A stretch of DNA of 64,000 bases from Rubrobacter xylanophilus. Its GTDB lineage: Bacteria > Actinomycetota > Rubrobacteria > Rubrobacterales > Rubrobacteraceae. Positions 42,496 to 49,245 of this stretch are shown here, in pieces. Where the stretch lies: the NCBI RefSeq assembly GCF_007164525.1, contig NZ_AP019791.1, positions 434,001 to 498,000 of the forward strand. The letters run 5' to 3'. Below the pieces are notes generated by a model. That model had not been told where the DNA came from. It did no database searches and saw nothing but the letters and a program-made list of their open reading frames with translations. How positions within the stretch are numbered: position 1 is the stretch's first letter; each line of letters opens with the position of its first letter. Position numbers and translations under genes: made by a program.

Positions 42496-43302
42496 ATGGA
42501 GCGGGCGCCGTTGGGTGCGGGGGATGCGCGGCCGGAGAAGATGCCGGGGCACTGGCTGCTGGCGCGGCTGGGCAAGCGGGTGCTGCGGCCCGGCGGGGTG
42601 GAGGCGACGCGCTGGATGCTGGATGAGTTGGGGATCGGTGAGCGGGATGACGTCGTGGAGTTTGCCCCGGGGGTGGGGGCGACGGCTCGGATGGTTCTGG
42701 AGCGCGACCCGGCCTCCTACACGGGGGTGGAGAGGGACCGGGAAGCGGCGCGGAGGGTCGTGGAGATCCTGCATGGAAACCGTCGGGGTTGCGTGGTGGG
42801 CGACGCCGGCGCCACGGGGCTTGCGAGCGGCTGCGCCAGCGTGGTCTTGGGGGAGGCGATGCTCACCATGCAGCGGGAGGCGCAGAAGCGCCGTATCGCG
42901 GGCGAGGCGTACCGGCTGCTGCGCCCCGGCGGGCGGTACGGAATCCACGAGCTCTGCCTGGTACCCGAGGAGATCGACGGGGGGACAAAGGAGGAGATCC
43001 GGGAGGAGCTCTCCCGCACCGTCCGCGTCGGCGCCCGGCCGCTTACCCCGGGCGAGTGGCAGGCGCTCCTGGAATCCTGCGGCTTCGAGGTGACCAGGTG
43101 CACCCTGTTTCCGATGCGCCTCCTCGAGCCCGGCAGGATCCTGCGCGACGAAGGCCCAGCCGGAGCCCTGCGCTTCGCCGCCAACCTCCTCCGCGACCGC
43201 AAGGCCCGAGAGAGAGTTCTCGCCATGCGCCACATCTTCCGCCGCTACCGAAGCCACATCGCCGCCATCGTCCTCGTCGCCCGTAAACCCGCAACCCTCT
43301 AG
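42496..43302 (+). CDS. Class I SAM-dependent methyltransferase
   Basis: This 268-residue enzyme has SAM motif I VVEFAPGVGATARMVLERD, motif II YTGVERDREAARRVVEIL, CVVGDAGATGLASGCASVVL, and LRPGGRYGIHELCLVP. The substrate-binding C-terminal half is helical and basic. Its substrate is unknown; the family includes small-molecule and lipid methyltransferases. The ATG follows GGGGAGG. A palindrome related to those of the redox-stress genes is just upstream, so it may belong to that regulon. Confidence 0.82.
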   Translation: MERAPLGAGDARPEKMPGHWLLARLGKRVLRPGGVEATRWMLDELGIGERDDVVEFAPGVGATARMVLERDPASYTGVERDREAARRVVEILHGNRRGCVVGDAGATGLASGCASVVLGEAMLTMQREAQKRRIAGEAYRLLRPGGRYGIHELCLVPEEIDGGTKEEIREELSRTVRVGARPLTPGEWQALLESCGFEVTRCTLFPMRLLEPGRILRDEGPAGALRFAANLLRDRKARERVLAMRHIFRRYRSHIAAIVLVARKPATL

Positions 43303-43363
43303 CCCCGCGAGAACGCTTTCACAGCCAACCCTTGCCCCAAGACCCAACGGGTGGAATAATACT

Positions 43364-43380
43364 ATTACAAAAATAGTAAT
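43364..43380 (+). promoter_or_regulatory. Palindromic operator upstream of scdA
   Basis: ATTAC-AAAAATA-GTAAT has perfect 5-bp arms with a 7-base spacer and lies 34 bases before the scdA ATG. It overlaps a second perfect repeat, TACTATT-N5-AATAGTA (43360-43378). Copies of the same 17-base form stand before genes at 50054, 51790, 52878 and 53080. I infer binding by the CRP/FNR-family protein encoded at 51790. Confidence 0.65.
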
Positions 43381-43414
43381 GATAATGTTGGCTGGAGCGA
43401 GAGGAGAGGACGAG

Positions 43415-44122
43415 ATGATTTCGGTGGAGAGGACGGTCTCCGATCTGGTGGTGGAGCGTCCTGCGCGGTCGCGGGTATTCGAGCGTTTCGGGATCGACTA
43501 CTGCTGCGGGGGAGGGGTACCGCTGCGGGAGGCTTGTGAGGTTGCGGGGGTGGAGCCGGAGGAGGTGATCCTGGAGCTGGAGCGGTTGGATCCCGTTTCG
43601 GATGAGGGGCCGGCCGTCGCCGAGATGGGCGTGGAGGAGATGGTGGACCACATAGTGCGGGTGCACCACGACTACCTGCGGGAGGAGCTGCCGCGGCTCG
43701 GGGCGATGGTCGAGAAGGTCGCCCGGGTGCACGGCGGCTCCCACCCCGAGCTCTACGAGCTCCACGAGGTCTTCGCGCAGCTCAGGCGCGAGCTCGAGGA
43801 GCATACGGACAAAGAGGAGCGCGTGCTGTTCCCGGCCTGCATGGAGTTCGCCTCCGGGCGGCGTCCGGCGGCATCCGGGTACATCCGGGCGCTCGTCTCC
43901 TCCCTCATCTCCGAGCATGTGGACTCCGGCGACGGGTTGCGGTCCATCCGGGAGATCACGCGGGGCTACAGGGTTCCCGAGGACGCCTGCAACACCTACC
44001 GGGCGATGCTCGACGGGCTCGCCGAACTCGAGCGGGACACCCACGAGCACGTCTTCAAGGAGAACACCCTGCTCTTCCCGCGGGTCGTCGCCGCGGAGAG
44101 GGCTCTTGAGGAGAGGCGGTGA
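43415..44122 (+). CDS. scdA: Di-iron Fe-S cluster repair protein ScdA/RIC
   Basis: This 235-residue protein repairs nitrosative- or oxidative-stress-damaged iron-sulfur clusters. The N-terminal DUF542 domain includes FERFGIDYCCGGGVPLREAC with the CC pair. The C-terminal hemerythrin-like domain supplies histidines in DHIVRVHHDYLREELPRL, ELEEHTDKEERVLFPAC, SLISEHVDSGDGLRSI and THEHVFKENTLLFPRV. The length matches ScdA, YtfE and DnrN. The ATG follows AGGAGAGGACG. A strong palindrome upstream indicates regulated expression. Confidence 0.93.
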   Translation: MISVERTVSDLVVERPARSRVFERFGIDYCCGGGVPLREACEVAGVEPEEVILELERLDPVSDEGPAVAEMGVEEMVDHIVRVHHDYLREELPRLGAMVEKVARVHGGSHPELYELHEVFAQLRRELEEHTDKEERVLFPACMEFASGRRPAASGYIRALVSSLISEHVDSGDGLRSIREITRGYRVPEDACNTYRAMLDGLAELERDTHEHVFKENTLLFPRVVAAERALEERR

Positions 44123-44550
44123 TGAGAGGATCGTCCAGCTCCGCCAGCGGGCTTTTGCTGGGCGTCTGGTCGCGCCGGGGCGAGCTGCTCGGGAGTATCC
44201 AGGTGGGTGGTGGGGGAGAAGTCCCGGCCGATCCGGGGGCGATGCATGCCGGGTGGCGTGACGGCGCGGAGGAGCTCTCGCTCGTCGCCTTCCCCTTTCC
44301 CGGGGGATGGCGGATACGGCTGAGAGAGTCCTGGCGGGGGGCCGAGAAGATCCTGTGGATCGCACCCTTCGACGAAGAGGAAGAATCGCGCATCGGGCTC
44401 TTCGACGAGCGTGAGCTGCGGGTCGTCTTCCCCGAGCTGCTCAGGGAGGCCCGGGATGCCGGGATGGGCGGTCTTCTGCACCGGGCGCTGCGCGGGAAAG
44501 TGGGGAGAAGAAGCCTTGCGGAGGCCGGGAAGGGAGTCGCCGGTGGGTGA
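44122..44550 (+). CDS. Hypothetical protein coupled to scdA
   Basis: I do not recognise this 142-residue protein. It overlaps the scdA stop (TGATG) and so is translated with it. Visible features are a beta-rich N-terminal half (GLLLGVWSRRGELLGSI, LSLVAFPFPGGWRIRLRES), a central EKILWIAPFDEEEE and a helical end with FPELLREARDAGMGGLLHRA. No cysteines or membrane segments are present. Position suggests an accessory role in cluster repair. Confidence 0.65.
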   Translation: MRGSSSSASGLLLGVWSRRGELLGSIQVGGGGEVPADPGAMHAGWRDGAEELSLVAFPFPGGWRIRLRESWRGAEKILWIAPFDEEEESRIGLFDERELRVVFPELLREARDAGMGGLLHRALRGKVGRRSLAEAGKGVAGG

Positions 44551-44551
44551 G

Positions 44552-44932
44552 ATGGCAATGCACTGCCCGGGATGCGACCGCGCCTACTCGGGGCCGGGTA
44601 TGTTCCTGCTCTACTCCGACGAGAGCGGGGTGCGCTGCGGCGGGTGCGGGGAGGTCCTCGTCCCGTCCCCCGGCGAGCCCGGGGGTGGAGCCCGGCCCGT
44701 TCTCCTCCCCGCCGGGCTCGCGGGCTCGGACCTGCACGGACGCCTGGCCGGTCTTCCGGGGTGGAGGTGTTGCTCTGCCGGGGCGGGGCGGTCCGTCCCG
44801 CCCCGGCGGGTGCGCTGGCGAGCGCAGGGAGGTGCAATAGTTGATCAACGAGGAGCTCGTGCAGGACCGCCTAATACTACAGTTGTAGTTCATGTTGTAG
44901 TTCATGCCGGAGACGCACCCCTCCGCTTGTAA
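44552..44932 (+). CDS. Small zinc-ribbon-like protein, C-terminus altered by IS insertion
   Basis: The first 35 residues are convincing: MHCPGCDRAYSGPGMFLL and GVRCGGCGEVLV form two CxxC pairs of a zinc ribbon or rubredoxin-like knuckle. After about residue 60 the composition becomes less typical and the frame overlaps the start of the sufT gene. The last 19 codons come from the left end of the IS element at 44875. Without the IS, this frame would stop soon after the insertion site. The true C-terminus is therefore uncertain; a GTG at 44543 is an alternative start. Confidence 0.45.
   Translation: MAMHCPGCDRAYSGPGMFLLYSDESGVRCGGCGEVLVPSPGEPGGGARPVLLPAGLAGSDLHGRLAGLPGWRCCSAGAGRSVPPRRVRWRAQGGAIVDQRGARAGPPNTTVVVHVVVHAGDAPLRL
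44871..44874. repeat. Target-site duplication, left copy (CTAA)
   Basis: CTAA directly before the left end of the IS is repeated directly after its right end. It fits the YTAR target duplication known for IS701-family elements and falls inside codons 11-12 of the sufT gene. Confidence 0.8.
44875..44888. repeat. Left terminal inverted repeat of the IS
   Basis: TACTACAGTTGTAG is identical to the reverse complement of 46360-46373. The repeat itself contains a near-palindrome, CTACAGTTGTAG. Only scattered matches continue inward. Confidence 0.85.
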
Positions 44933-45062
44933 TGGCAGCGCCTGGCTACAGCCTGATGATGTCGACGCCATTGCGACCAACAGAGCACTTCTTCCCAGCG
45001 CGGCGGTCGTCGGCTCAGCACCAACCGCCACAGGAGCTTGCGCACTTCGGAGACCGTCAACT

Positions 45063-46298
45063 CTACCAGAGCCCTCGCTTTCTCTTGAAGGCCAGCAGGC
45101 TGTCGGTGCCCTCTGGTTTCGGAGCCCCCTTTTCCTGTGATGATTCGATGTCTATCCCTTTGGCCCGGATGACGGCGAGAAAAGCATGCGCGAAGAGGGC
45201 AAGGGTTATGTGTCGGTACCATCCATGCCAGCTCCTTACCTCGTAGTGGGAGAGGCCCACCTCCCCCTTGGCCTCTTCGAAGCCGATCTCCACCCGCCAG
45301 CGTATGCTGGCCACTTTTGCAAGCTCTTCGAGCGTAGTGCCTTCGGGAGCGAAGACCGTGTAGGCGGTCAGTTCTTCCGGAGCTTCGATGGAGCGGCGCA
45401 CAAGTAGCCACCTCTCGAAGCCTTCTTGCATGGGAGGGTTTAGCGGGAGTCTCAGCCAGTCGTAGAGGCGGGGGCCTTTGGAGCCGTCTCCGGCCGAGAG
45501 GCGCTTCCAACCTCCCCCGGCTTCTTCCAGCCCCGGCTCTCCTTGCTGTAAAGATTCGAGCACCGTGCTTAGCCGGTGCTGGTAGAAGCCGGCCCACACG
45601 TGAGCCTTGCTCGAGAGGGCCAGCACGTAGGGCTGCTCCCTCTCTTCGAGGAACATCCCGAGGCGTCTGCTGTCCCCATAGACACTGTCGGCCACCACCC
45701 ACCCAGCCTCCACTCCCGCACCAAGAGCCCTCTCTAGCATCTCCTTGGCCAACTCGGGCTTGGTGCGCATCCCAACCTCTTCTGGTACTCCGGCCCTCTT
45801 GCGTCGTTGCTTGTCTTCGGCCCACTCTTGGGGCAGATACAGCTCCCGGTCTATGAAGGCCTGGCCCCTACGGGAGGCATAGCACAAAAACACCCCAACC
45901 TGGCAGTTCTCCGTCTTGCCGGCCGTTCCGGTGTACTGGCGCTTGACGCCTACGCTCATCTCTCCCTTCTTGATGAAGCCCGTCTCGTCGACGATAAGAA
46001 CACCCTCATCGTCGCCCAGGTGCTCGAGTACGTATTCTCTGAGATCGTCGCGTACGAGATCGGCATCCCAGTTGGCTCGACCCAGCAAGTGCTGAAATCC
46101 GTAGGGCGTGGCGTCTCCCGCCACCTCGGCCAACTGCCAGGAGTTCTTGCGCTCTGCGCCAGAGAGCAGCCCCAGCAGGTAGGATCGTGCTCGCTCGCGA
46201 AGCTCGGAGCGGGCGAAGCGCGGGGCGATCCGCTCGCTCACGGCATCCAACCCCCCACTCCACGAGCGCAGCGTCTTCCGATCCACCGTCTGTGGCAT
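45063..46298 (-). CDS. IS701-family DDE transposase
   Basis: This 411-residue transposase has catalytic residues consistent with a DDE_5-type RNase H fold: Asp in GVLIVDETGFIKKG, Asp in WVVADSVYGDSRRL and Glu in VEIGFEEAKGEVGLSHYEVR with the following RSWHGWYRH. QYTGTAGKTENCQVGVFL is also typical of the family. The ATG at 46298 is 75 bases inside the right end of the element. No frameshift or stop is seen, so the enzyme is probably functional. Confidence 0.92.
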   Translation of the reverse strand: MPQTVDRKTLRSWSGGLDAVSERIAPRFARSELRERARSYLLGLLSGAERKNSWQLAEVAGDATPYGFQHLLGRANWDADLVRDDLREYVLEHLGDDEGVLIVDETGFIKKGEMSVGVKRQYTGTAGKTENCQVGVFLCYASRRGQAFIDRELYLPQEWAEDKQRRKRAGVPEEVGMRTKPELAKEMLERALGAGVEAGWVVADSVYGDSRRLGMFLEEREQPYVLALSSKAHVWAGFYQHRLSTVLESLQQGEPGLEEAGGGWKRLSAGDGSKGPRLYDWLRLPLNPPMQEGFERWLLVRRSIEAPEELTAYTVFAPEGTTLEELAKVASIRWRVEIGFEEAKGEVGLSHYEVRSWHGWYRHITLALFAHAFLAVIRAKGIDIESSQEKGAPKPEGTDSLLAFKRKRGLW

Positions 46299-46359
46299 CA
46301 GAGACCCTCCCTTATGCTCCTCTACCTGAGGAGCGCATGATGCCAGAGCACACTATTAT

Positions 46360-46373
46360 CTACAACTGTAGTA
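46360..46373. repeat. Right terminal inverted repeat of the IS
   Basis: CTACAACTGTAGTA is the exact reverse complement of the left terminal repeat at 44875-44888. It marks the right boundary of the element. Confidence 0.85.
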
Positions 46374-46377
46374 CTAA
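46374..46377. repeat. Target-site duplication, right copy (CTAA)
   Basis: CTAA follows the right end of the IS and equals the four bases before the left end. One copy restores the sufT reading frame. Confidence 0.8.
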
Positions 46378-46665
46378 GGAACGTCATAGATCCTGAGCTT
46401 GGCCTGGATCTCGTGGAGCTGGGTCTCATCTACGACATACGTGTCCACGACGAAGGCCGGCACGTGGACGTCACCTTCTCCCTGACCAGCCCGATGTGCC
46501 CGGTTGGGGACCTCATCCAGGAGCAGGTGGAGACGGAGGTGCTCTCCATAGAGGGGGTGGAGACGGTCAACGCGCGGCTGACCTTCGAGCCGATGTGGAA
46601 CCCAGACATGATGAGCCCCGCCGCAAAGCTCTTCTTCGGGCGGTAGAGAGAAGGGAGGGCGTGCG

Positions 46666-46788
46666 GTGCCTTACTTCATAAGACCGCGTCTACGACGGCG
46701 GGGAGCACTTCATGATCAACCCGGAGGAGTGCATCGACTGCGGGGCGTGCGAGCCGGGTACCCGGTTGAGGCGATCTTCCCGGAGGGC
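46666..46788 (+). pseudogene. Remnant of a 7Fe/8Fe ferredoxin gene
   Basis: A GTG behind AAGGGAGGG begins with PYFI, the usual start of this ferredoxin type (the intact gene at 49154 begins AYVI). An internal deletion then removes the first cluster motif. The sequence resumes as VYDGGEHFMINPEECIDC and GACEP, a clear second-cluster region. A further small deletion shifts the frame, and the expected PVEAIFPEG is found in another frame (about 46762-46788). Two lesions and loss of one cluster make a functional ferredoxin very unlikely. Confidence 0.75.
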
Positions 46789-46790
46789 AT

Positions 46791-46883
46791 ATGAACGGCA
46801 CCTTCTACGTCGGGATAACGCTCCTGATCATGGTGCTCCTGTTCATCCTGATGTCCGTGGGGCCGTTGCTGACGAACTTCTGA
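46791..46883 (+). CDS. Small single-helix membrane protein (30 aa)
   Basis: MNGTFYVGITLLIMVLLFIL is followed by MSVGPLLTNF and a stop. One transmembrane helix fills most of the protein, the size and layout of small subunits such as CydX or CcoQ. The ATG overlaps the end of the ferredoxin remnant; no strong ribosome-binding site is seen apart from GGAGGG in that remnant. I cannot assign a partner; the neighbours are redox proteins. It might also be a chance frame. Confidence 0.45.
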   Translation: MNGTFYVGITLLIMVLLFILMSVGPLLTNF

Positions 46884-46926
46884 GCATGGGGATCCAACAG
46901 AGCGCACGAACAGTGGGGAGGTGCTG

Positions 46927-47364
46927 ATGAGCGAGACCGTCGTCGTCAGGCGTGCTAGTGCGAAGTGGACCGGGACTCTCGCCGGGGGAGAGGGCCGGCT
47001 CTCGCTGCAGAGCAGCGGGGCTTTGAAGGGCGCCCCGGTGAGCTGGGTCTCACGGACCGGGCGGCCGACCGGGCTCACGAGCCCCGAGGAGCTGCTCGCC
47101 GCGGCCCACGCCGCGTGCTTTGCGATGGCGCTCTCGCACACCATCTCAGAGATGGGCGGCGAGCCGGAGGAGCTGGAGGTGGAGGCGGCCTGCTCCTTCG
47201 ACCAAGAGAACCTTGAAATCTCCGGGGTCGAGCTCGTGGTACGGGGATCGGCTGGGAACCTCGGCTCGCTCCGGGAGGCGGCGGAGAGGGCGGAGGGGCT
47301 GTGCCCGGTCTCCAACGCCCTGCGGGGCAACGCCAGGATCAGTCTGACCGTCCACGAGGTCTGA
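46927..47364 (+). CDS. OsmC/Ohr-family peroxide-handling protein
   Basis: This 145-residue protein has the OsmC fold with LTSPEELLAAAHAACFAMAL (peroxidatic cysteine) and a second cysteine in GLCPVSNALRGN; the pair acts as a thiol peroxidase for organic peroxides. It is closer to OsmC than Ohr by the SPEELLAAAHAAC pattern. The ATG follows GGGGAGG. It forms an operon with the 2Fe-2S ferredoxin downstream. Confidence 0.9.
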   Translation: MSETVVVRRASAKWTGTLAGGEGRLSLQSSGALKGAPVSWVSRTGRPTGLTSPEELLAAAHAACFAMALSHTISEMGGEPEELEVEAACSFDQENLEISGVELVVRGSAGNLGSLREAAERAEGLCPVSNALRGNARISLTVHEV

Positions 47365-47375
47365 AAGGTGTGCTC

Positions 47376-47645
47376 GTGACCAAGACGCACCAGGTGACGT
47401 TCAAGAAGAGCGGCATCACCATAGAGGTGGCCGAGGACGAGTACATCCTGGAGAAGGCCGAGGAGGCGGGGATGGACCTGCCCTACGACTGCCGTAGCGG
47501 CACCTGCACCACCTGCATGCAGCGGTGCCTGGAGGGGGAGGTGGACCAGGATCTGGCCTTCGCCATCTCCGATGAAGAGCTGAAGGAGGGCTACCGGCTG
47601 ATCTGCATCGGCAGCCCCCTCTCCGACGTCACCCTGGACGCCTAA
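47376..47645 (+). CDS. Plant-type 2Fe-2S ferredoxin
   Basis: This 89-residue ferredoxin has the cluster ligands in PYDCRSGTCTTCMQRC and LICIGSP (CX4CX2C...C). The preceding EDEYILEKAEEAGMDLPY is the classical loop. It has no fused reductase and is soluble. The GTG at 47376 is seven bases after AAAGG. It could supply electrons to the di-iron or Fe-S repair proteins nearby, or to an unlinked partner. Confidence 0.92.
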   Translation: MTKTHQVTFKKSGITIEVAEDEYILEKAEEAGMDLPYDCRSGTCTTCMQRCLEGEVDQDLAFAISDEELKEGYRLICIGSPLSDVTLDA

Positions 47646-47649
47646 GGAT

Positions 47650-47689
47650 GAGGGAGCTCCGGTGCCCGAGCGGGCACCGGAGCTCCCTC
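47650..47689. terminator. Bidirectional hairpin terminator
   Basis: An 18-base-pair perfect stem (arms 47650-47667 and 47672-47689, beginning GAGGGAGCTCC) with a four-base loop lies between the stops of two convergent genes (47645 and 47697). It is the strongest hairpin in the window. It lacks a T-run, as in many GC-rich actinobacterial terminators. Confidence 0.85.
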
Positions 47690-47696
47690 CGGAGGT

Positions 47697-48863
47697 TCAG
47701 GCGTACTGTTCCTGGAGTTCTGCGGGACTCCGCTCCTGCTCCTCGTCTCTGGCGGTGCCGGAGATCGAGATGATGCCTCCCCCTACCGAGGTGACCCTGC
47801 CCGCCAGGCTCGCCCAGACGCCGATCGAGAAGCCCCTTTCGGCCGGTTCGGCGATCTTCTGCTCGTACGCCACCTCGTCGCCCTCCGAGACCAGGGGGGT
47901 GCCCGGGGTCAGGGGACCGCCGGCGAGGGGCACCCTCACCTCCGAGACCTTACCGACGAGGGAGACGAAGCCGTCCTTCGGCGGTTTCGTCTTGATGTGC
48001 CGGGCGTACTCCTTGGTCTGGCGGCCCTCGGGGATCAGGAGCAGCGAGTTGGTGGTGCGCCGGATGCAGGCCTCGCCGCTCATTATGTCCCTGCTGTCGA
48101 GGATGTCGTTGATGTACGGCCCACCGTCGGCGACGACGTAGCGTTCGGTGCTGTCGTCCTCGCCCACGACGTTGCTCGCGCCCGCTATCTGCCTCTCCAG
48201 GTCTATGCCGGAGATCTCCAGGATCTCCCTGACCGGGGTCCCCACCGGCGCCTCGTAGGCCTTGAGCTCCATGATGTGCTCTTCCATCCCGAAGACCGTG
48301 AAGAACACGGTCGTGACGGGCCTGCCCAGGAAGAGCGCCCTGTAGACGTTGAGCAGCGTCTCGGAGTTGTTGACGACGATGCCCACGTCGGGCGGCATCC
48401 CCGGACGCCTGGTGCCGTCCGGGTTGTTGGTGAACAGGGGGACCCTCTTGTCCGTGGCGTGCTTGACGAGGGTCTTCTCCTCACCGAGGGCGTAAGTGTC
48501 CGGCACGTAGCGTATGTCGTAGATGCCCTCGTCGACGTAGTCCTCGTACTCGGCGTACCACTCGCGGTCCTTCTCGTGGACGCCCAGGGAGATCTGCTCG
48601 AACTCAAAGATCTCCTTCATGGCTTCGAAGAGCTGGAGGAACTCCTTGAGGTAGACCTTGTGCAGCAGCTTGTCCCCCCAGTAGCCGGGCTCGCTCTCGG
48701 TGGCGTTCACGATCAGGTGCGGCAGCGGCCGCTTGTACTTGAAGTAGGTCGGGAAGCCGCCGCCCCCCGCGCCGACTATGCCGGCGTGCTGCATGATCTC
48801 CACCGCTTCCTCGCGGCTGAGGGCCTTTACCTCCTCGAGGCTCCGCTCTCTCATCTCGACCAT
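47697..48863 (-). CDS. RnfC/PduS/NuoF-like flavin and NAD-binding protein
   Basis: This 388-residue protein matches the Complex-1 51-kDa-like core found in RnfC and PduS. The nucleotide/FMN loop is GIVGAGGGGFPTYFKYKRP, followed by LIVNATESEPGYWGDKLL, VVNNSETLLNVYRALFLGRP, an SLBB-like GTPVREILEISG, and a C-terminal barrel-sandwich region (SEGDEVAYEQKIAEP, GVWASLAGRVTSVGGGI). The CxxCxxC clusters of RnfC, PduS and NuoF are absent; only one cysteine exists. It is the last gene of a three-gene unit with two ferredoxins, which probably carry the clusters instead. Confidence 0.8.
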   Translation of the reverse strand: MVEMRERSLEEVKALSREEAVEIMQHAGIVGAGGGGFPTYFKYKRPLPHLIVNATESEPGYWGDKLLHKVYLKEFLQLFEAMKEIFEFEQISLGVHEKDREWYAEYEDYVDEGIYDIRYVPDTYALGEEKTLVKHATDKRVPLFTNNPDGTRRPGMPPDVGIVVNNSETLLNVYRALFLGRPVTTVFFTVFGMEEHIMELKAYEAPVGTPVREILEISGIDLERQIAGASNVVGEDDSTERYVVADGGPYINDILDSRDIMSGEACIRRTTNSLLLIPEGRQTKEYARHIKTKPPKDGFVSLVGKVSEVRVPLAGGPLTPGTPLVSEGDEVAYEQKIAEPAERGFSIGVWASLAGRVTSVGGGIISISGTARDEEQERSPAELQEQYA

Positions 48864-48890
48864 GATCCGCTAACCCTTCCGTTGAGTCGC

Positions 48891-49154
48891 CTAGTTGACT
48901 CCCCAGCCCGGCGCGAGCTTGGAGTAGTCCAGATCGGCGGCCTTCTTGGCGTAGTGTCGCAGGTCGTCGGGGACCTGATCCCCGGGGTAGATGGCCTCGA
49001 CCGGGCACTGGGGCATGCACATGGAGCAGTCGATGCACTCCTCCGGGTTGATGACGTACTGGTCCCCCGCATCGTAGATGCAGTCCACGGGACACACGGC
49101 CACGCATGCGGTGTTCTTGGTCCCTATGCACGCCTCGGTTATGACGTAGGCCAC
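48891..49154 (-). CDS. 7Fe-type ferredoxin
   Basis: This 87-residue ferredoxin starts AYVITEACIGTKNTAC and contains AVCPVDCIYD, the 3Fe-4S/4Fe-4S site pattern, and a second cluster site in CIDCSMCMPQCPVEAI. The C-terminal 30 residues form the helix typical of actinobacterial FdxA. The GTG follows AAAGGAGG. It lies between the NuoI-like gene and the RnfC-like gene, so it probably shuttles electrons between them. The remnant at 46666 is a decayed relative. Confidence 0.92.
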   Translation of the reverse strand: MAYVITEACIGTKNTACVAVCPVDCIYDAGDQYVINPEECIDCSMCMPQCPVEAIYPGDQVPDDLRHYAKKAADLDYSKLAPGWGVN

Positions 49155-49245
49155 CCTATGCCTCCTTTCGGAAACCTGCTTCGGATACCCTCGCTCTCTC
49201 GAGCATCTCGCCCCCGGCCGCTTCTCTGGTGAGTGACCGCTCCTC

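Larger units (their letters stand above)
44875..46373 (-). mobile_element. IS701-like insertion sequence
   Basis: This is a 1499-bp element with one transposase gene on the minus strand. Both ends read TACTACAGTTGTAG inward (14 perfect bases, weaker similarity beyond). It is flanked by CTAA on both sides. Its base composition is visibly less GC-rich than the neighbourhood. About 188 bases between the left end and the transposase stop hold no gene. Intact ends, exact duplication and a full-length transposase point to a recent insertion that may still be mobile. Confidence 0.88.
44841..46646 (+). pseudogene. sufT: sufT-like (DUF59/MIP18) gene interrupted by an IS element
   Basis: Removing the IS and one CTAA copy rebuilds an open frame of exactly 100 codons: 44841-44874 joined to 46378-46646. 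The TTG at 44841 follows GGGAGG. The join restores the hallmark RNVIDPELGLDLVELGLIYD of the MIP18/SufT/PaaD family, and the rest includes TSPMCPVGDLIQEQVE and FEPMWNPDMMSP. SufT-type proteins help Fe-S cluster maturation. In the present state translation from 44841 stops within the IS, while the rump from the GTG at 46413 lacks the first 23 residues and the DPE motif, so it is probably inactive. Confidence 0.88.

Noticed and set aside
44875-44890. ACTACA-GT-TGTAGT palindrome as another regulon site
   Set aside because: It is the terminal repeat of the IS, found identically at the other end, and its spacer is two bases rather than seven.
46413-46646. Short independent gene for a DUF59 protein starting at the GTG at 46413
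   Set aside because: The start is an internal valine codon, the conserved DPE motif lies upstream, and the frame joins exactly to 44841-44874 once the IS is removed.
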